57,790 nucleotides of DNA from PVC group bacterium. GTDB lineage: Bacteria; Verrucomicrobiota; Kiritimatiellia; CAIKKV01. The position numbers were made by a program, and so were the translations under genes. The notes under the pieces were generated by a model. The model saw only the letters and a list, made by a program, of their open reading frames with translations, was not told the DNA's origin and searched no databases. This document shows positions 9,396 to 18,007 of the stretch, piece by piece; the stretch's first letter is position 1, and every line of letters begins with the position of its first letter. Where the stretch lies: contig CAMDGM010000021.1 in the NCBI GenBank assembly GCA_945898015.1, positions 1 through 57,790 on the forward strand, read 5' to 3'.

Positions 9396-10036
9396 TTTCC
9401 AGGCTCCTCGGTAATTGGCGGTCTGGCCGCCGCAGAACGGAGCAATTCGGCCAGATGGGGGCGAACCAGTCGTGCCAGGGCTTCGGCGATCGCCTCGGTG
9501 GTGAAGTCGTGTTCCACATGAAGGTCCTTGAATGCAATGCGAAAGCCCTGGATCACGTTGTTGGAAGAGCGGATTGTAATTCCCTGCGATGCGGTTTCCT
9601 GAAAGGCTTTGAGCATGAAATCGCGAATCGCGTTCACCTTGTCCGCCGGAACGGTCACTTCGAGTGCGGCGGCCGCGTGACCTTGGGCGAGATACGACTT
9701 GATGGCGTCGTGGAGAAATGTGTTAAAGGTTTCGGGTGTGAATGCGGCGTCGACTTTTTCCTGAAAAATCCGTGTGAAAAGGAGCTCCACGGATTGGGTC
9801 ACGGTCAGGAGCATGTCGCGGGATGCCTGCTCAAGAGCCTTGCGGTTGCGGTCTGCATGGAGTTGGGACGAGGAGGCTGCCGTTTTCAGCAGAACGGAGG
9901 CCTTTTCCGCAGCTTCGCGTTCAATCCGGGTCGCCTCATCGCGGGCTTTTTCGAGAATGGCCCATGCTTCCGCATCGGCCTTGGAGATGCCTTCCATACG
10001 AATCTTCTCGATCAAATGCTGCAGTTGCTCGCTCAT
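9392..10036 (-). CDS. atpE: V-type ATP synthase subunit E (peripheral stalk)
   Basis: 214 residues from the ATG at 10036 (MSEQLQHLIEKIRMEGISKA). A TTG 12 codons upstream is open but has no better ribosome site. The first ~90 residues are a charged, alanine-rich helix (ADAEAWAILEKARDEATRIE) expected to pair in the peripheral stalk coiled coil; the C-terminal half is globular and would bind the top of the A3B3 head. It is the first gene of the operon. No subunit G/H partner gene is seen nearby, so the helical partner is either elsewhere or missing. Confidence 0.86.
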   Translation of the reverse strand: MSEQLQHLIEKIRMEGISKADAEAWAILEKARDEATRIEREAAEKASVLLKTAASSSQLHADRNRKALEQASRDMLLTVTQSVELLFTRIFQEKVDAAFTPETFNTFLHDAIKSYLAQGHAAAALEVTVPADKVNAIRDFMLKAFQETASQGITIRSSNNVIQGFRIAFKDLHVEHDFTTEAIAEALARLVRPHLAELLRSAAARPPITEEPGK

Positions 10037-10101
10037 GTCATTTTCGCTTTCGCTCAAGAGGGTTGTGAACAACCTTGCATTGGAGAGTGTGAATGCTGGT
10101 T

Positions 10102-10130
10102 ATTTTAGAGGGGAAATGTCTTTTACACAA
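10102..10130 (-). promoter_or_regulatory. Probable promoter of the V-ATPase operon
   Basis: On the minus strand TTGTGT (complement of 10125-10130), a 17-nt spacer, then TAAAAT (complement of 10102-10107). Transcription would start near 10095, giving a leader of about 60 nt before subunit E. Nothing else in the adjacent leader looks like a riboswitch. Confidence 0.5.
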
Positions 10131-10159
10131 GAAAAAGGAACCCGCATCAAGCGCCGCTC

Positions 10160-10296
10160 TTGACTTCACGAAAATAAATGGCTTACTGTAGTATCAAATC
10201 AGATGAGTATCTCTCGGAAAATGGTATTGTATCGAGTCTGATTTTGAAAAGTTAAAGCGATCGTAATCGCTGTCATTAGGGAATACGCGCTATTAT
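10160..10296 (+). promoter_or_regulatory. Upstream region of the WalJ-like gene with candidate promoters and an inverted repeat
   Basis: This 272-nt intergenic region is AT-richer than its flanks. It contains TTGACT (10160-10165), an 18-nt spacer and TACTGT (10184-10189). There is also a second possible -10, TATTAT (10291-10296), whose -35 zone is covered by the perfect inverted repeat AGCGAT-cgta-ATCGCT (10256-10271), possibly an activator or repressor site. Which promoter drives the gene cannot be decided from sequence. Confidence 0.3.
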
Positions 10297-10344
10297 TTCA
10301 TCACATAAACCGAGTGTCCGTCTCCGCTAACAAGGGAAAGTTCC

Positions 10345-11142
10345 ATGGCGTTGACGATCTGTGTTCTGGGCAGTGGAAGCTCGGGCAATAGCACCTATGT
10401 CGGCACGGAAGCCACAGGCGTTCTTGTCGATGCCGGCTTGAGCGCGCGGGAGACGTTACGGCGAGTTGAAGCAGCCGGTCTCTCGACAAGTCGGTTGTCT
10501 GCGGTGCTGGTAACCCATGAACACGGGGATCATACGGCGGGGCTTAGCGTGCTGCACCGACGGCACAAGTTGTCGTTATATGCCAATTCCGGAACAATCG
10601 ACAACTATGTCAAGGCTAAGAATCGAGAAGAGGTTGCGGACTCCCTGAAATGGAATGTGTTCCAGACCGGCGCGCCGTTTGAACTCGGCGATCTTCGAGT
10701 GGACCCTTTTTCAGTCCCGCATGACGCCTTAGATCCCGTTGGCTTTATCTTCACCTGCCAATCCATTAAAATCGGCGTGGTGACAGACATGGGCATGGCC
10801 ACCACGCTTATCCGCGAACGGTTGAGACATTGTCGCGTGCTGGTGGTGGAGGCGAATCACGACCTTCATATGCTGAAAAATTCAGGCCGGCCCTGGTCCC
10901 TGATTCAGCGCATCCTAAGCCGGCAAGGACATTTGTCGAACGAGGCTCTGGCCGATATGTTGGGCGAAATCGGTCACACGGGCATGACGGATGTTTTTTT
11001 GGCGCACCTGAGCCGGGATTGCAATGATCCGGCTTTAGCCGAAAAACACGTTCGAAAAGCGCTCGACAAACAGGGGCACAGTCATATTCGTCTTCACCTG
11101 ACCTATCCCGATAAACCCAGTTTTACGGTTCAGGTCGATTGA
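10345..11142 (+). CDS. MBL-fold metallo-hydrolase, WalJ/YycJ-like
   Basis: 265 residues with AAGGGA about 6 nt before the ATG. It starts with the family signature GSGSSGNS (9-16) and has the metal motif THEHGDH (His58, His60, Asp62, His63), then VPHDA and VVTDMG further on, all in the order seen in YycJ/WalJ and related beta-CASP-less metallo-beta-lactamase-fold nucleases. Members are cytoplasmic; B. subtilis WalJ (YycJ) has been linked to DNA repair and cell-wall homeostasis. No walRK genes are adjacent here. Function beyond a di-metal phosphodiesterase-type hydrolase is uncertain. Confidence 0.82.
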   Translation: MALTICVLGSGSSGNSTYVGTEATGVLVDAGLSARETLRRVEAAGLSTSRLSAVLVTHEHGDHTAGLSVLHRRHKLSLYANSGTIDNYVKAKNREEVADSLKWNVFQTGAPFELGDLRVDPFSVPHDALDPVGFIFTCQSIKIGVVTDMGMATTLIRERLRHCRVLVVEANHDLHMLKNSGRPWSLIQRILSRQGHLSNEALADMLGEIGHTGMTDVFLAHLSRDCNDPALAEKHVRKALDKQGHSHIRLHLTYPDKPSFTVQVD

Positions 11143-11166
11143 ACGCCTGGGAGCGTTAGGTGTTCA
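11140..11166. terminator. Weak hairpin spanning two convergent stop codons
   Basis: TGAACGCCT (11140-11148) can pair with AGGTGTTCA (11158-11166) across a 9-nt loop, with one G-T pair. The arms include the stop codons of both genes. There is no T-run on either side, so it is a poor intrinsic terminator and may be chance. Confidence 0.2.
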
Positions 11167-12094
11167 GGAAGGTCCTGACAGCCAGGAGGCTGGTTGCGGC
11201 CACCATCAACCACAGTGTGATTCCCTGTGCTAGTGCCCGCGCTCCGACGGTTCGAATCGTCTCCCGGGTCAGTCCTGTTCCGATCAAGAACAAAGTCAGG
11301 GTCAATCCGTGCCGGGCGGCGTTGGTGATCCAGCGATATCCGTTTTCGCCTTGCGGGTAAACCGTGTGAATGACAGCTGCCAGGACGAAAAACAAGATAA
11401 ACCAGGGCAGCGTGATCCTCGTTTTTTTGCCCGGGGTCATGACAAGGACTCCCACGACTAGAGGAATGATCCACAAGGCACGCGCCAACTTGACGGTTGT
11501 GGCCAACCGAAGGGCTTCGTCTCCATACCCGGCGGCGGCGCCCACCACCGAGCTTGTGTCATGGATGGCGATGGCGGCCCACATTCCGAATTGCGTTTGC
11601 GTCAAACCCAGGCGATGACCGATAGGGGGGAAGAGCACGAGTGCCAGGGCATTCAGGATAAATACCGTTCCCAGCGCTACGGAGAGGGCCCGTTTATCGG
11701 CATGAATGGCGGACCCGACGGCTGCAATCGCGCTGCCCCCGCAGATGGCGGTCCCGGCAGAAACCAACAGGGATGCTTGTCTTTCCACTCGAAAGGCGCG
11801 CCCCAGAAGCCAACCTGCCGTCAGCGTGCCTAGAATGGTGGCGGCCGTAAAGCCAAATCCGGTTTTCCCTGCGATCCAGACCTGGGTGAGATTCATGCCG
11901 AAACCAAGGCCCGTCACGGAGGCCTGAAGCAGGTACTTTGCCGTTATTTGTGAGGCGGAGTGGAATGGCGCACCGGCGGTCAGCGCCAGGACCATTCCCA
12001 TCGCAAGCGCCATGGGCGGCGAGATCCATTCCGTCAGGCAGGAGGCGCATAAAAGGGCGAATAGGGTGATTTGAATGGGCGCTTCGGGCTTCAT
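11156..12094 (-). CDS. YeiH/UPF0324 family putative sulfate/sulfite exporter
   Basis: 312 residues from the ATG that overlaps the upstream methyltransferase stop as ATGA; a longer in-frame start inside that gene is rejected. About ten hydrophobic helices. The conserved family stretch SAGTAICGGSAIAAVGSAI and the later AIHDTSSVVGAAAGYG identify it as the PF03601 family (YeiH, UPF0324), which has been proposed to export sulfate or sulfonate-derived ions. Substrate is not established. Coupled translation with an rRNA methyltransferase appears to be positional rather than functional. Confidence 0.85.
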   Translation of the reverse strand: MKPEAPIQITLFALLCASCLTEWISPPMALAMGMVLALTAGAPFHSASQITAKYLLQASVTGLGFGMNLTQVWIAGKTGFGFTAATILGTLTAGWLLGRAFRVERQASLLVSAGTAICGGSAIAAVGSAIHADKRALSVALGTVFILNALALVLFPPIGHRLGLTQTQFGMWAAIAIHDTSSVVGAAAGYGDEALRLATTVKLARALWIIPLVVGVLVMTPGKKTRITLPWFILFFVLAAVIHTVYPQGENGYRWITNAARHGLTLTLFLIGTGLTRETIRTVGARALAQGITLWLMVAATSLLAVRTFLNT

Positions 12095-13419
12095 GAAGGT
12101 GGCGTTTCCTGCCGATTGGATGAGCCTGCGGACGTTCGGGTTAATCGCGCAGCGAACATTCCGGTGCCGGGTCCATCCCAGGGCCAGAAGGTGGCCCATC
12201 CGGGCGTCGGTTTTCCGAGGAGCGGATTCAGAAAAGGCGTGAGCTTGAAATCGGCACGGGTTGTCAGAAACTGATCCAATACGCGGATGTTTTCCGTGTC
12301 GGTGAGCGAACAGGTGGCGTACACGAGCACGCCGCCGAGTTTCACGGCGTTGGCGACTCGTGTCAATATGGCCATTTGGGTTTCGGCATAGGCGGCAACC
12401 TGCGCCGGCGTCGTGCGCCAGCGCGCATCCGGATTGCGGGACCAGGTGCCGGTTCCGGAGCAGGGTGCATCCACCAAGACGCCGTCAAAGTGTTTAGCGG
12501 GCAGGGGATCCTGTGTTACATCCATGCCGCGTAACCGGATGCTTTGTTCCAAACCCGCGTGCCGGATCCGTTTGGCGGCTTCCTTCAAGGCGCTCGCCCG
12601 GACATCGGAGGCTAGAATGTGAGCCCGTCCATGGGTCAGATCCGCGAGATGCAGACTTTTCCCGCCAGCTCCTGCACAGACATCCCACCAGTTGTCTCCG
12701 GCTTTCGCTCCGGCGAGCAAGCTGATGGCTTGAGAGGACACGTCCTGGATTTCAATGCGGCCTTGACAGGTCGCGAGAAAATCTGCCAGATGGGCTTGAT
12801 CGGGTGCTTGCCAGGCGAGGGGCAGGTGCGGGTGGGGAACGGGCGTTGATCCAATCGCAGAATAGGCCAGTCGAACCAAGGGCTCGCTGCCGGCTCGAAC
12901 GCGGAGCCAGGTTGGGGGTCGAGTCTGGAAAGCATCGACGAGTCGAGTTTCAAGGTTCTCGTCGGTTTCGCCGGTGTCGGGTGAGGGCAGTAGTGCGGCC
13001 AGCTTGGCCGGGATCAGGAGCTGAGGTGAAGGGGCGTGATCGAGCTGGAGCCAGCGGGCGATTTGCCGGGCTTTGGCGCCCGTCGAATCGAGTGGTTCGG
13101 AGGGTGGGGGGAGCGGTGCGAGCAAGTCCATGGCCGGATGGGAATCGGGAAAATCGAGGCGGTAAGCAGCGGAGGCGCGGGTTGCCAAAGGGAGCTCGGA
13201 CGCCAGGTCAGCCCACCCTCTCCAGCGAAAAAACGAGAAAACGACGCTGGAATACAGGCGTCGGTCCCGTGCTCCGAATTCATGACGTCGCCGGTAAATG
13301 TCCTGGAGCGTGGCATCAGCAGGAAAGCCTTCCTGCACGCGGCCGAGGATGGCTTCAAGCAGGTCGAGTATGGTCTTCGCCTGATGTCGAACCGCGTGAC
13401 TGGGAAGATTTGGGATCAT
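12091..13419 (-). CDS. RsmB/NOP-family RNA (cytosine-5) methyltransferase
   Basis: 442 residues. The SAM-binding loop DVCAGAGGK lies at 246-254, the proton/activating cysteine motif VDAPCSGTGTW at Cys320 and the nucleophile motif YATCS at Cys370; both catalytic cysteines of m5C methyltransferases are present. The N-terminal ~130 residues are helical, like the NusB-like domain of RsmB. The likely target is 16S rRNA, but the closest paralogue (RsmB or RsmF class) cannot be assigned by eye. No Shine-Dalgarno is visible before the ATG; the predicted transcript starts about 3 nt upstream. Confidence 0.85.
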   Translation of the reverse strand: MIPNLPSHAVRHQAKTILDLLEAILGRVQEGFPADATLQDIYRRRHEFGARDRRLYSSVVFSFFRWRGWADLASELPLATRASAAYRLDFPDSHPAMDLLAPLPPPSEPLDSTGAKARQIARWLQLDHAPSPQLLIPAKLAALLPSPDTGETDENLETRLVDAFQTRPPTWLRVRAGSEPLVRLAYSAIGSTPVPHPHLPLAWQAPDQAHLADFLATCQGRIEIQDVSSQAISLLAGAKAGDNWWDVCAGAGGKSLHLADLTHGRAHILASDVRASALKEAAKRIRHAGLEQSIRLRGMDVTQDPLPAKHFDGVLVDAPCSGTGTWSRNPDARWRTTPAQVAAYAETQMAILTRVANAVKLGGVLVYATCSLTDTENIRVLDQFLTTRADFKLTPFLNPLLGKPTPGWATFWPWDGPGTGMFAARLTRTSAGSSNRQETPPS

Positions 13420-13428
13420 GTGTTGTTG

Positions 13429-13457
13429 AATGTAAGGCCCGGGCCGACGGGTTTCAA
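13429..13457 (-). promoter_or_regulatory. Promoter placed almost on the RsmB-like start codon
   Basis: Minus strand TTGAAA (complement of 13452-13457), 17-nt spacer, TACATT (complement of 13429-13434). The expected start site is about 3 nt before the ATG at 13419, so the mRNA would be essentially leaderless, in keeping with the absence of a ribosome binding site. Confidence 0.42.
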
Positions 13458-13527
13458 CTTTTAAAGCTAAGAGGGAATGTCGATTATCCTTTTTTCATTG
13501 GCCATAATTTCATTGCCATAATTTTAT

Positions 13528-13557
13528 TTGACACACACAGTCAATTTCGGGTAGTTT
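13528..13557 (+). promoter_or_regulatory. Probable promoter of the coaE-rho-tig-clpPX operon
   Basis: TTGACA (13528-13533), 18-nt spacer, TAGTTT (13552-13557), the same -10 and spacing as the tRNA-Leu promoter at 50765. A leader of about 125 nt follows; it contains a G-tract (13639-13648) but no recognised riboswitch. Confidence 0.45.
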
Positions 13558-13689
13558 ATTAAGAATTCTCCCCGTTGATCGTTTCGATCTCACGACTTCC
13601 CCACTTGCAAACGATCCGTCTTCCGTTTAATTCGGGGGATGGGGGGGTAGGCGGACTGACCTCTGCCTTTTCGGGATTCCGGAGTTTTC

Positions 13690-14277
13690 ATGAAAAAAAT
13701 CGCCCTGACGGGCGGAATCGCCTGTGGAAAAAGCCTGACTGGTTTGTTTATGACTGAGGAGGGGGTCCCGGTTTGTGATGCGGACCAGCTGGCCCATGCC
13801 CTCATGCGCAAAGGCCAGCCGGTTTATGATGACGTGGTTCAGGAATTCGGTTGTGAAATCTTGGATCGGGACGGTGAGATCGATCGACTTCGGTTAGGTC
13901 GTGTGGTGTTTGATGATCCGGGCCGGCGGGCCGTGTTGAATGCGCTGGTTCATCCCGCGGTGCGACACGCGATCCAACAGTGGCTGGAAGGGCATGCGGC
14001 CTTTCCGGTTGCGGTGGTGATTATTCCGTTGCTGTATGAGGCTGGGATAGAGATTGGATGGGATGCGGTGATCAGCGTGGCCAGTCCGCGCGATAATCAA
14101 TGGACTCGGCTCATGGAACGGGGTTTGACGGAGCGCGAGGCGACGCAACGCTTGGCGGCCCAATTGCCGCAGGTGGAAAAAATGAGTCGTGCGGATTGGG
14201 TGATATTCAACAGTGGTACTCGGGAGCTGCTGAAGGAACAGGTGAAAGCCGTTCTTCGGCGCATTGTGGAGAGTTAG
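13690..14277 (+). CDS. coaE: Dephospho-CoA kinase
   Basis: 195 residues, standard length. It opens with the P-loop [10 protein letters not shown] (6-15) followed by the [10 protein letters not shown] segment and the [11 protein letters not shown] segment, all diagnostic for CoaE. It phosphorylates dephospho-CoA to give coenzyme A in the cytosol. It leads an operon with rho only 2 nt downstream of its stop. PanD, which makes the beta-alanine part of CoA, is encoded on the opposite strand at 19265-19621. Confidence 0.95.
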   Translation: MKKIALTGGIACGKSLTGLFMTEEGVPVCDADQLAHALMRKGQPVYDDVVQEFGCEILDRDGEIDRLRLGRVVFDDPGRRAVLNALVHPAVRHAIQQWLEGHAAFPVAVVIIPLLYEAGIEIGWDAVISVASPRDNQWTRLMERGLTEREATQRLAAQLPQVEKMSRADWVIFNSGTRELLKEQVKAVLRRIVES

Positions 14278-14279
14278 AT

Positions 14280-16028
14280 ATGGACGAAATGAAAAACAAA
14301 AGTGATTCTGAACGTAAACCGGTGCGTGCCCGCGGACCCCGTCGCCCCCGTGCCAAAGCCGATGCGCCCGCCGTTGATGAACCTCAAGCCGTTGTTCCTG
14401 CGTCTCCGGTAGAGGAGTCGATTCTTCCTGCCCCTGTGGCCGCTACCCCTCCTGCACCAGTCGTTGCACCACCCCCGCCTCCGGCTCCGGCGCCTGTGCT
14501 GGCGCCCCCACCCGTTCCTGCGCCTTCCAGGCCGGCTGTTCAGTCCGCCCCAAGCGGAACGCCTGGCGTCCAACCGCAAGGCTTTCCGCAGACCCGTCCC
14601 CATCCCCGTGATGCGGGTCGGCCGCCCATGCGTCCGATGATGCGCCGGCCGTCCCAGATGCCGCCTCCGCCCACGCCGGTTCCGGTCTTGCCTATCCGCG
14701 GCTTGCCCCCCCGTGAGTCGGGGGATACGTGGATGCCGGCCGGGACGCCGACCCAGCCGCCGCCGCGAAAGGGGAAAAACCTGGATTTGACCGAGCTGCA
14801 GCAGCAGTCGGTGCCTGAGCTCTTGAAACTGGCCGAGGAATTGGGCCTGGTGGAATTGGGCGCCGTACGCAAGCACGATTTGATTTTTGAAATTCTCAAG
14901 GCGAATGCCCGCTATAACGGGACCATGTACAGCCGCGGTGTTTTGGAGATCATGGACGACGGCTTTGGATTCCTTCGATCGCCGTTGAACAATTATCTGG
15001 CCTGTCAGGATGATATCTATCTGTCGCCACCTCAGATCCGCCGGTTTGCGATTCGTACCGGCGATCAGATCGAAGGCGAATTGCGCCCGCCCAAGGACAA
15101 GGAGCGCTTTTTCGCTATGGCGAAAGTGGAAAAGATCAACGGAGTCGATCCGGCGGTCTCCAAGATCCAGATCCCGTTCGAAAACCTGACTCCGCTGTTT
15201 CCCAATCGTCGGTTCATTCTGGAGACCAAGCCTGAAGAAGTGTCGATGCGGGTGATGGACCTGTTTACGCCGATTGGCATGGGTCAGCGCGGTCTGATTG
15301 TGGCGCCACCGCGAACAGGGAAAACCGTGCTGCTTCAAAAGATTGCCAACAGCATTTCGGCCAATCATCCCGATTGTTACCTCATTGTGCTGCTCATTGA
15401 TGAACGGCCGGAGGAAGTCACGGACATGGAGCGCAACACCAAGGCCCATGTCATCAGTTCCACGTTCGACGAACCGCCTGAGCGGCATGTCCAGGTGGCC
15501 GAAATGGTGGTTGAAATGGCCAAGCGGATGGTTGAGAACGGGAAGGATGTCTGCATCCTGCTTGACAGCATCACCCGGCTGGCGCGCGCTTACAACACCG
15601 TGCAACCTCATAGCGGAAAGATCCTGTCAGGGGGTGTGGATGCGAATGCGCTCCACAAACCGCGCCGGTTTTTCGCGGCCGCCCGGAATACCGAAGACGG
15701 CGGCAGTCTGACTATCATCGCTACCGCGCTGGTGGACACGGGCAGTCGCATGGACGAGGTGATTTTCGAGGAATTCAAGGGCACCGGCAACATGGAGTTG
15801 TGCCTGGACCGGACGTTGGTGGACAAGCGCATCTTCCCGGCGATCAATGTTGAAAAATCGGGCACCCGGAAGGAAGAACTCTTGCTTCATCCGGACGAGC
15901 TGAATAAGATATGGATTCTTCGTAAGGCAATCAGCGGAATTCCTGCGGTCGAAGCCATGGAGTTGATTGTGGGACGCCTCAAGAAGACGAAGAACAACGT
16001 CGAGTTCCTGATGGCAATGAAGGAGTAA
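14280..16028 (+). CDS. rho: Transcription termination factor Rho with proline-rich N-terminal extension
   Basis: 582 residues, about 160 more than E. coli Rho (419). The ATG two nt after the coaE stop begins [19 protein letters not shown]; a longer frame starting inside coaE is rejected. Residues ~20-163 are basic then proline/alanine rich and likely disordered. The Rho N-domain starts near [20 protein letters not shown] (164), followed by the cold-shock-like RNA-binding fold. The ATPase core has PPRTGKT near 343-349, [15 protein letters not shown], and [13 protein letters not shown] with the Q/R-loop region [16 protein letters not shown]. Core residues appear intact. Such N-terminal insertions are known in Actinobacteria and Bacteroidetes Rho and can add RNA-binding or condensation behaviour. 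Confidence 0.95.
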   Translation: MDEMKNKSDSERKPVRARGPRRPRAKADAPAVDEPQAVVPASPVEESILPAPVAATPPAPVVAPPPPPAPAPVLAPPPVPAPSRPAVQSAPSGTPGVQPQGFPQTRPHPRDAGRPPMRPMMRRPSQMPPPPTPVPVLPIRGLPPRESGDTWMPAGTPTQPPPRKGKNLDLTELQQQSVPELLKLAEELGLVELGAVRKHDLIFEILKANARYNGTMYSRGVLEIMDDGFGFLRSPLNNYLACQDDIYLSPPQIRRFAIRTGDQIEGELRPPKDKERFFAMAKVEKINGVDPAVSKIQIPFENLTPLFPNRRFILETKPEEVSMRVMDLFTPIGMGQRGLIVAPPRTGKTVLLQKIANSISANHPDCYLIVLLIDERPEEVTDMERNTKAHVISSTFDEPPERHVQVAEMVVEMAKRMVENGKDVCILLDSITRLARAYNTVQPHSGKILSGGVDANALHKPRRFFAAARNTEDGGSLTIIATALVDTGSRMDEVIFEEFKGTGNMELCLDRTLVDKRIFPAINVEKSGTRKEELLLHPDELNKIWILRKAISGIPAVEAMELIVGRLKKTKNNVEFLMAMKE

Positions 16029-16031
16029 GTT

Positions 16032-17357
16032 GTGAGCGATATTCAAATACAGATTGAAACCGCGGGCCCGTGCCGCAAAACATTGGCGATCGTGGTTCCC
16101 GCTTCCGAGGTGGATAGCCAGTACAAGAAGCTCGTGGAGCTGTATTCCAAGCGGGCCCGTATTCCGGGGTTTCGTCCCGGTAAAGCTCCAGCCCAATTGG
16201 TGGAGCGCCATTACGGGAAGGATATCCGTGAAGAAGTGAAGGATTACCTTCTTTCTTTTGGCTATCGCCGGGCGCTCGAGCAGACGAAGCTCAACCCGGT
16301 GGCCGCCGTGGACGTCGCGGATGAATCTCCGGTCCTTTCGGGTTCTCCGTTTTCCTTCAAAGTGACCGTGGACCTGCCGCCAGCCTTTGACATGCCGGCC
16401 TACACCGGCATTCCGATTGAAGCGCAGAAGACCGAGGTGACCGAGGGCCAGATGGATGAGGCTGTCATCCAGTTCCGCGACCGTATGGCCCGATTCAATG
16501 AAGTCAAGGATCGTCCCGTCAAGGCCGGCGACATCGTCAAGATTGACTACCACGGCGTATGCGGGGAGAAGGCGGTTGAGGAGTTGGCTCCGGGCGCCGC
16601 CGGACTGGGGCAGGGCAAGGATTTTTGGCTTCGTACGGATGAGTTGGCGGATGCTGACTTTTTGCCGGGCGTGGCGAAAGCGGTGGAAGGAATAGACCTG
16701 GGCGCTGTTCGCGAGATCGCCGTTGCCTTTCCGGCCGAATATCATGTCAAGGAAGTTGCCGGTCAAGGCGCCGTTTATACGGTAACCGTCAAGGAAATCC
16801 GTGAAAAACTTCTTCCTGAAATGGACGAGGACTTTTTCAAAATGGCTGGCGTAACCAATCTTGATGAAATGAAGGCCCGGATTCGCGAAAACCTCCAGGG
16901 GTCGGCTGAACGGAAAGAGGCCGCCCGGCGTCTTGACGTGTGCGCCCGGCACCTTCTGGACAACACGCATATTGACGAGTTGCCCCAGACCCAAGTGCAA
17001 AGCGAGACCCAGCAGATTGTCATGAACATCGTGCGTGAAAACACCATGCGCGGCGTCTCGAGCGACCAGATCAAGGAACAGCGCGAAAGCATTTTGACGG
17101 CGGCGGCGCGCTCCTCCGAAGACCGTGTGAAGCTGTCTTATATCCTCAATCGTATTGCGGAAGCGGAGAAGATCGAGGTGTCCGAGGCTGACGTGACGAG
17201 CCATATCGCCATGATGGCGTCCCGCCAGCGGCAGTCGCCCGAAAAGTTGCGCGAGGACCTCGCCAAGAACGGACGTATCGAGGATGTTCGTCATGACCTA
17301 CGCAACGAGAAGGCGCTTGAGTTTGTCGTTAAGAATGCGACCGTCAAGGTCGCCTAA
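16032..17357 (+). CDS. tig: Trigger factor, ribosome-associated chaperone/PPIase
   Basis: 441 residues starting at GTG, with AAGGAG overlapping the rho 3' end. The N-terminal ribosome-docking domain has GFRPGKAP (the GFRxGKxP signature). It is followed by a FKBP-like PPIase region (ERMARFNEV-type stretch, [13 protein letters not shown]) and a long helical C-terminal domain that embraces nascent chains. Placement directly upstream of clpP-clpX is a classic bacterial arrangement tying folding to proteolysis. Only 3 nt separate it from rho. Confidence 0.95.
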   Translation: MSDIQIQIETAGPCRKTLAIVVPASEVDSQYKKLVELYSKRARIPGFRPGKAPAQLVERHYGKDIREEVKDYLLSFGYRRALEQTKLNPVAAVDVADESPVLSGSPFSFKVTVDLPPAFDMPAYTGIPIEAQKTEVTEGQMDEAVIQFRDRMARFNEVKDRPVKAGDIVKIDYHGVCGEKAVEELAPGAAGLGQGKDFWLRTDELADADFLPGVAKAVEGIDLGAVREIAVAFPAEYHVKEVAGQGAVYTVTVKEIREKLLPEMDEDFFKMAGVTNLDEMKARIRENLQGSAERKEAARRLDVCARHLLDNTHIDELPQTQVQSETQQIVMNIVRENTMRGVSSDQIKEQRESILTAAARSSEDRVKLSYILNRIAEAEKIEVSEADVTSHIAMMASRQRQSPEKLREDLAKNGRIEDVRHDLRNEKALEFVVKNATVKVA

Positions 17358-17379
17358 ACACGATTGGATAGCAGACACG

Positions 17380-17997
17380 ATGAAGGCTTACAGCAACATC
17401 CTGATTCCCATGGTCGTCGAACAGTCGGGCCGAGGGGAACGGGCTTACGATATCTATTCCCGCCTGCTCAAGGATCGGATCATCTTTGTGGGAACGACGA
17501 TCGACGACGATGTCAGCAACCTCATTATCGCCCAGATGCTGTTCCTTCAGAGCGAAGATGCGGACAAGGACATCAGCTTGTATGTGAACACCCCTGGTGG
17601 TTCGGTGACGGCCGGGCTGGCGATTTACGACACCATGCAGTTCTTGAAGTGCGATGTTGCCACCTATTGCGTCGGGCAGGCCGCCAGCATGGGCGCGATG
17701 TTGCTTGCGGCGGGCGCGGCCGGAAAGCGGTATGCGCTGCCTAACGCCCGGATCATGATTCACCAGCCCTGGGGCGGCGCGCAAGGCCAGGCCTCCGACG
17801 TCAGCATTCAAGCCCGAGAAATCCTGCGTCTGCGTGAACGCCTCAATGGCATCCTTTCCGCCCATACCGGAAAATCGGTCGAGACGATTGAAAAGGACAC
17901 GGATCGGGACAACTTCATGTCCGCCGACGAGGCCAAGAAATACGGAATTGTGGATGAAGTGGTGGCCAGTCGGAAAACCGCCACCCCTAAAAAGTAA
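17380..17997 (+). CDS. clpP: ATP-dependent Clp protease proteolytic subunit
   Basis: 205 residues from the ATG at 17380; an earlier in-frame start inside tig is rejected by alignment to family N-termini ([20 protein letters not shown]). The catalytic triad is visible: Ser103 in GQAASMGAM, His128 in MIHQPWGG, and an Asp in the following ~50 residues. It forms the tetradecameric peptidase chamber that partners with ClpX. It lies 22 nt after tig and 10 nt before clpX. Confidence 0.97.
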   Translation: MKAYSNILIPMVVEQSGRGERAYDIYSRLLKDRIIFVGTTIDDDVSNLIIAQMLFLQSEDADKDISLYVNTPGGSVTAGLAIYDTMQFLKCDVATYCVGQAASMGAMLLAAGAAGKRYALPNARIMIHQPWGGAQGQASDVSIQAREILRLRERLNGILSAHTGKSVETIEKDTDRDNFMSADEAKKYGIVDEVVASRKTATPKK

Positions 17998-18007
17998 CGG
18001 AATTGCC

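Noticed and set aside
13639-13648. G-tract in the coaE leader as a possible riboswitch or quadruplex
   Set aside because: A single G-run of this kind does not form the four tracts needed and matches no riboswitch I know.
14274-15611. 445-codon minus-strand frame opposite rho
   Set aside because: Low-complexity Arg/His/Gly sequence produced by the complement of the proline-rich Rho extension.
15627-17294. 555-codon minus-strand frame opposite rho and tig
   Set aside because: Antisense to two certain genes; no start context or domain recognised.
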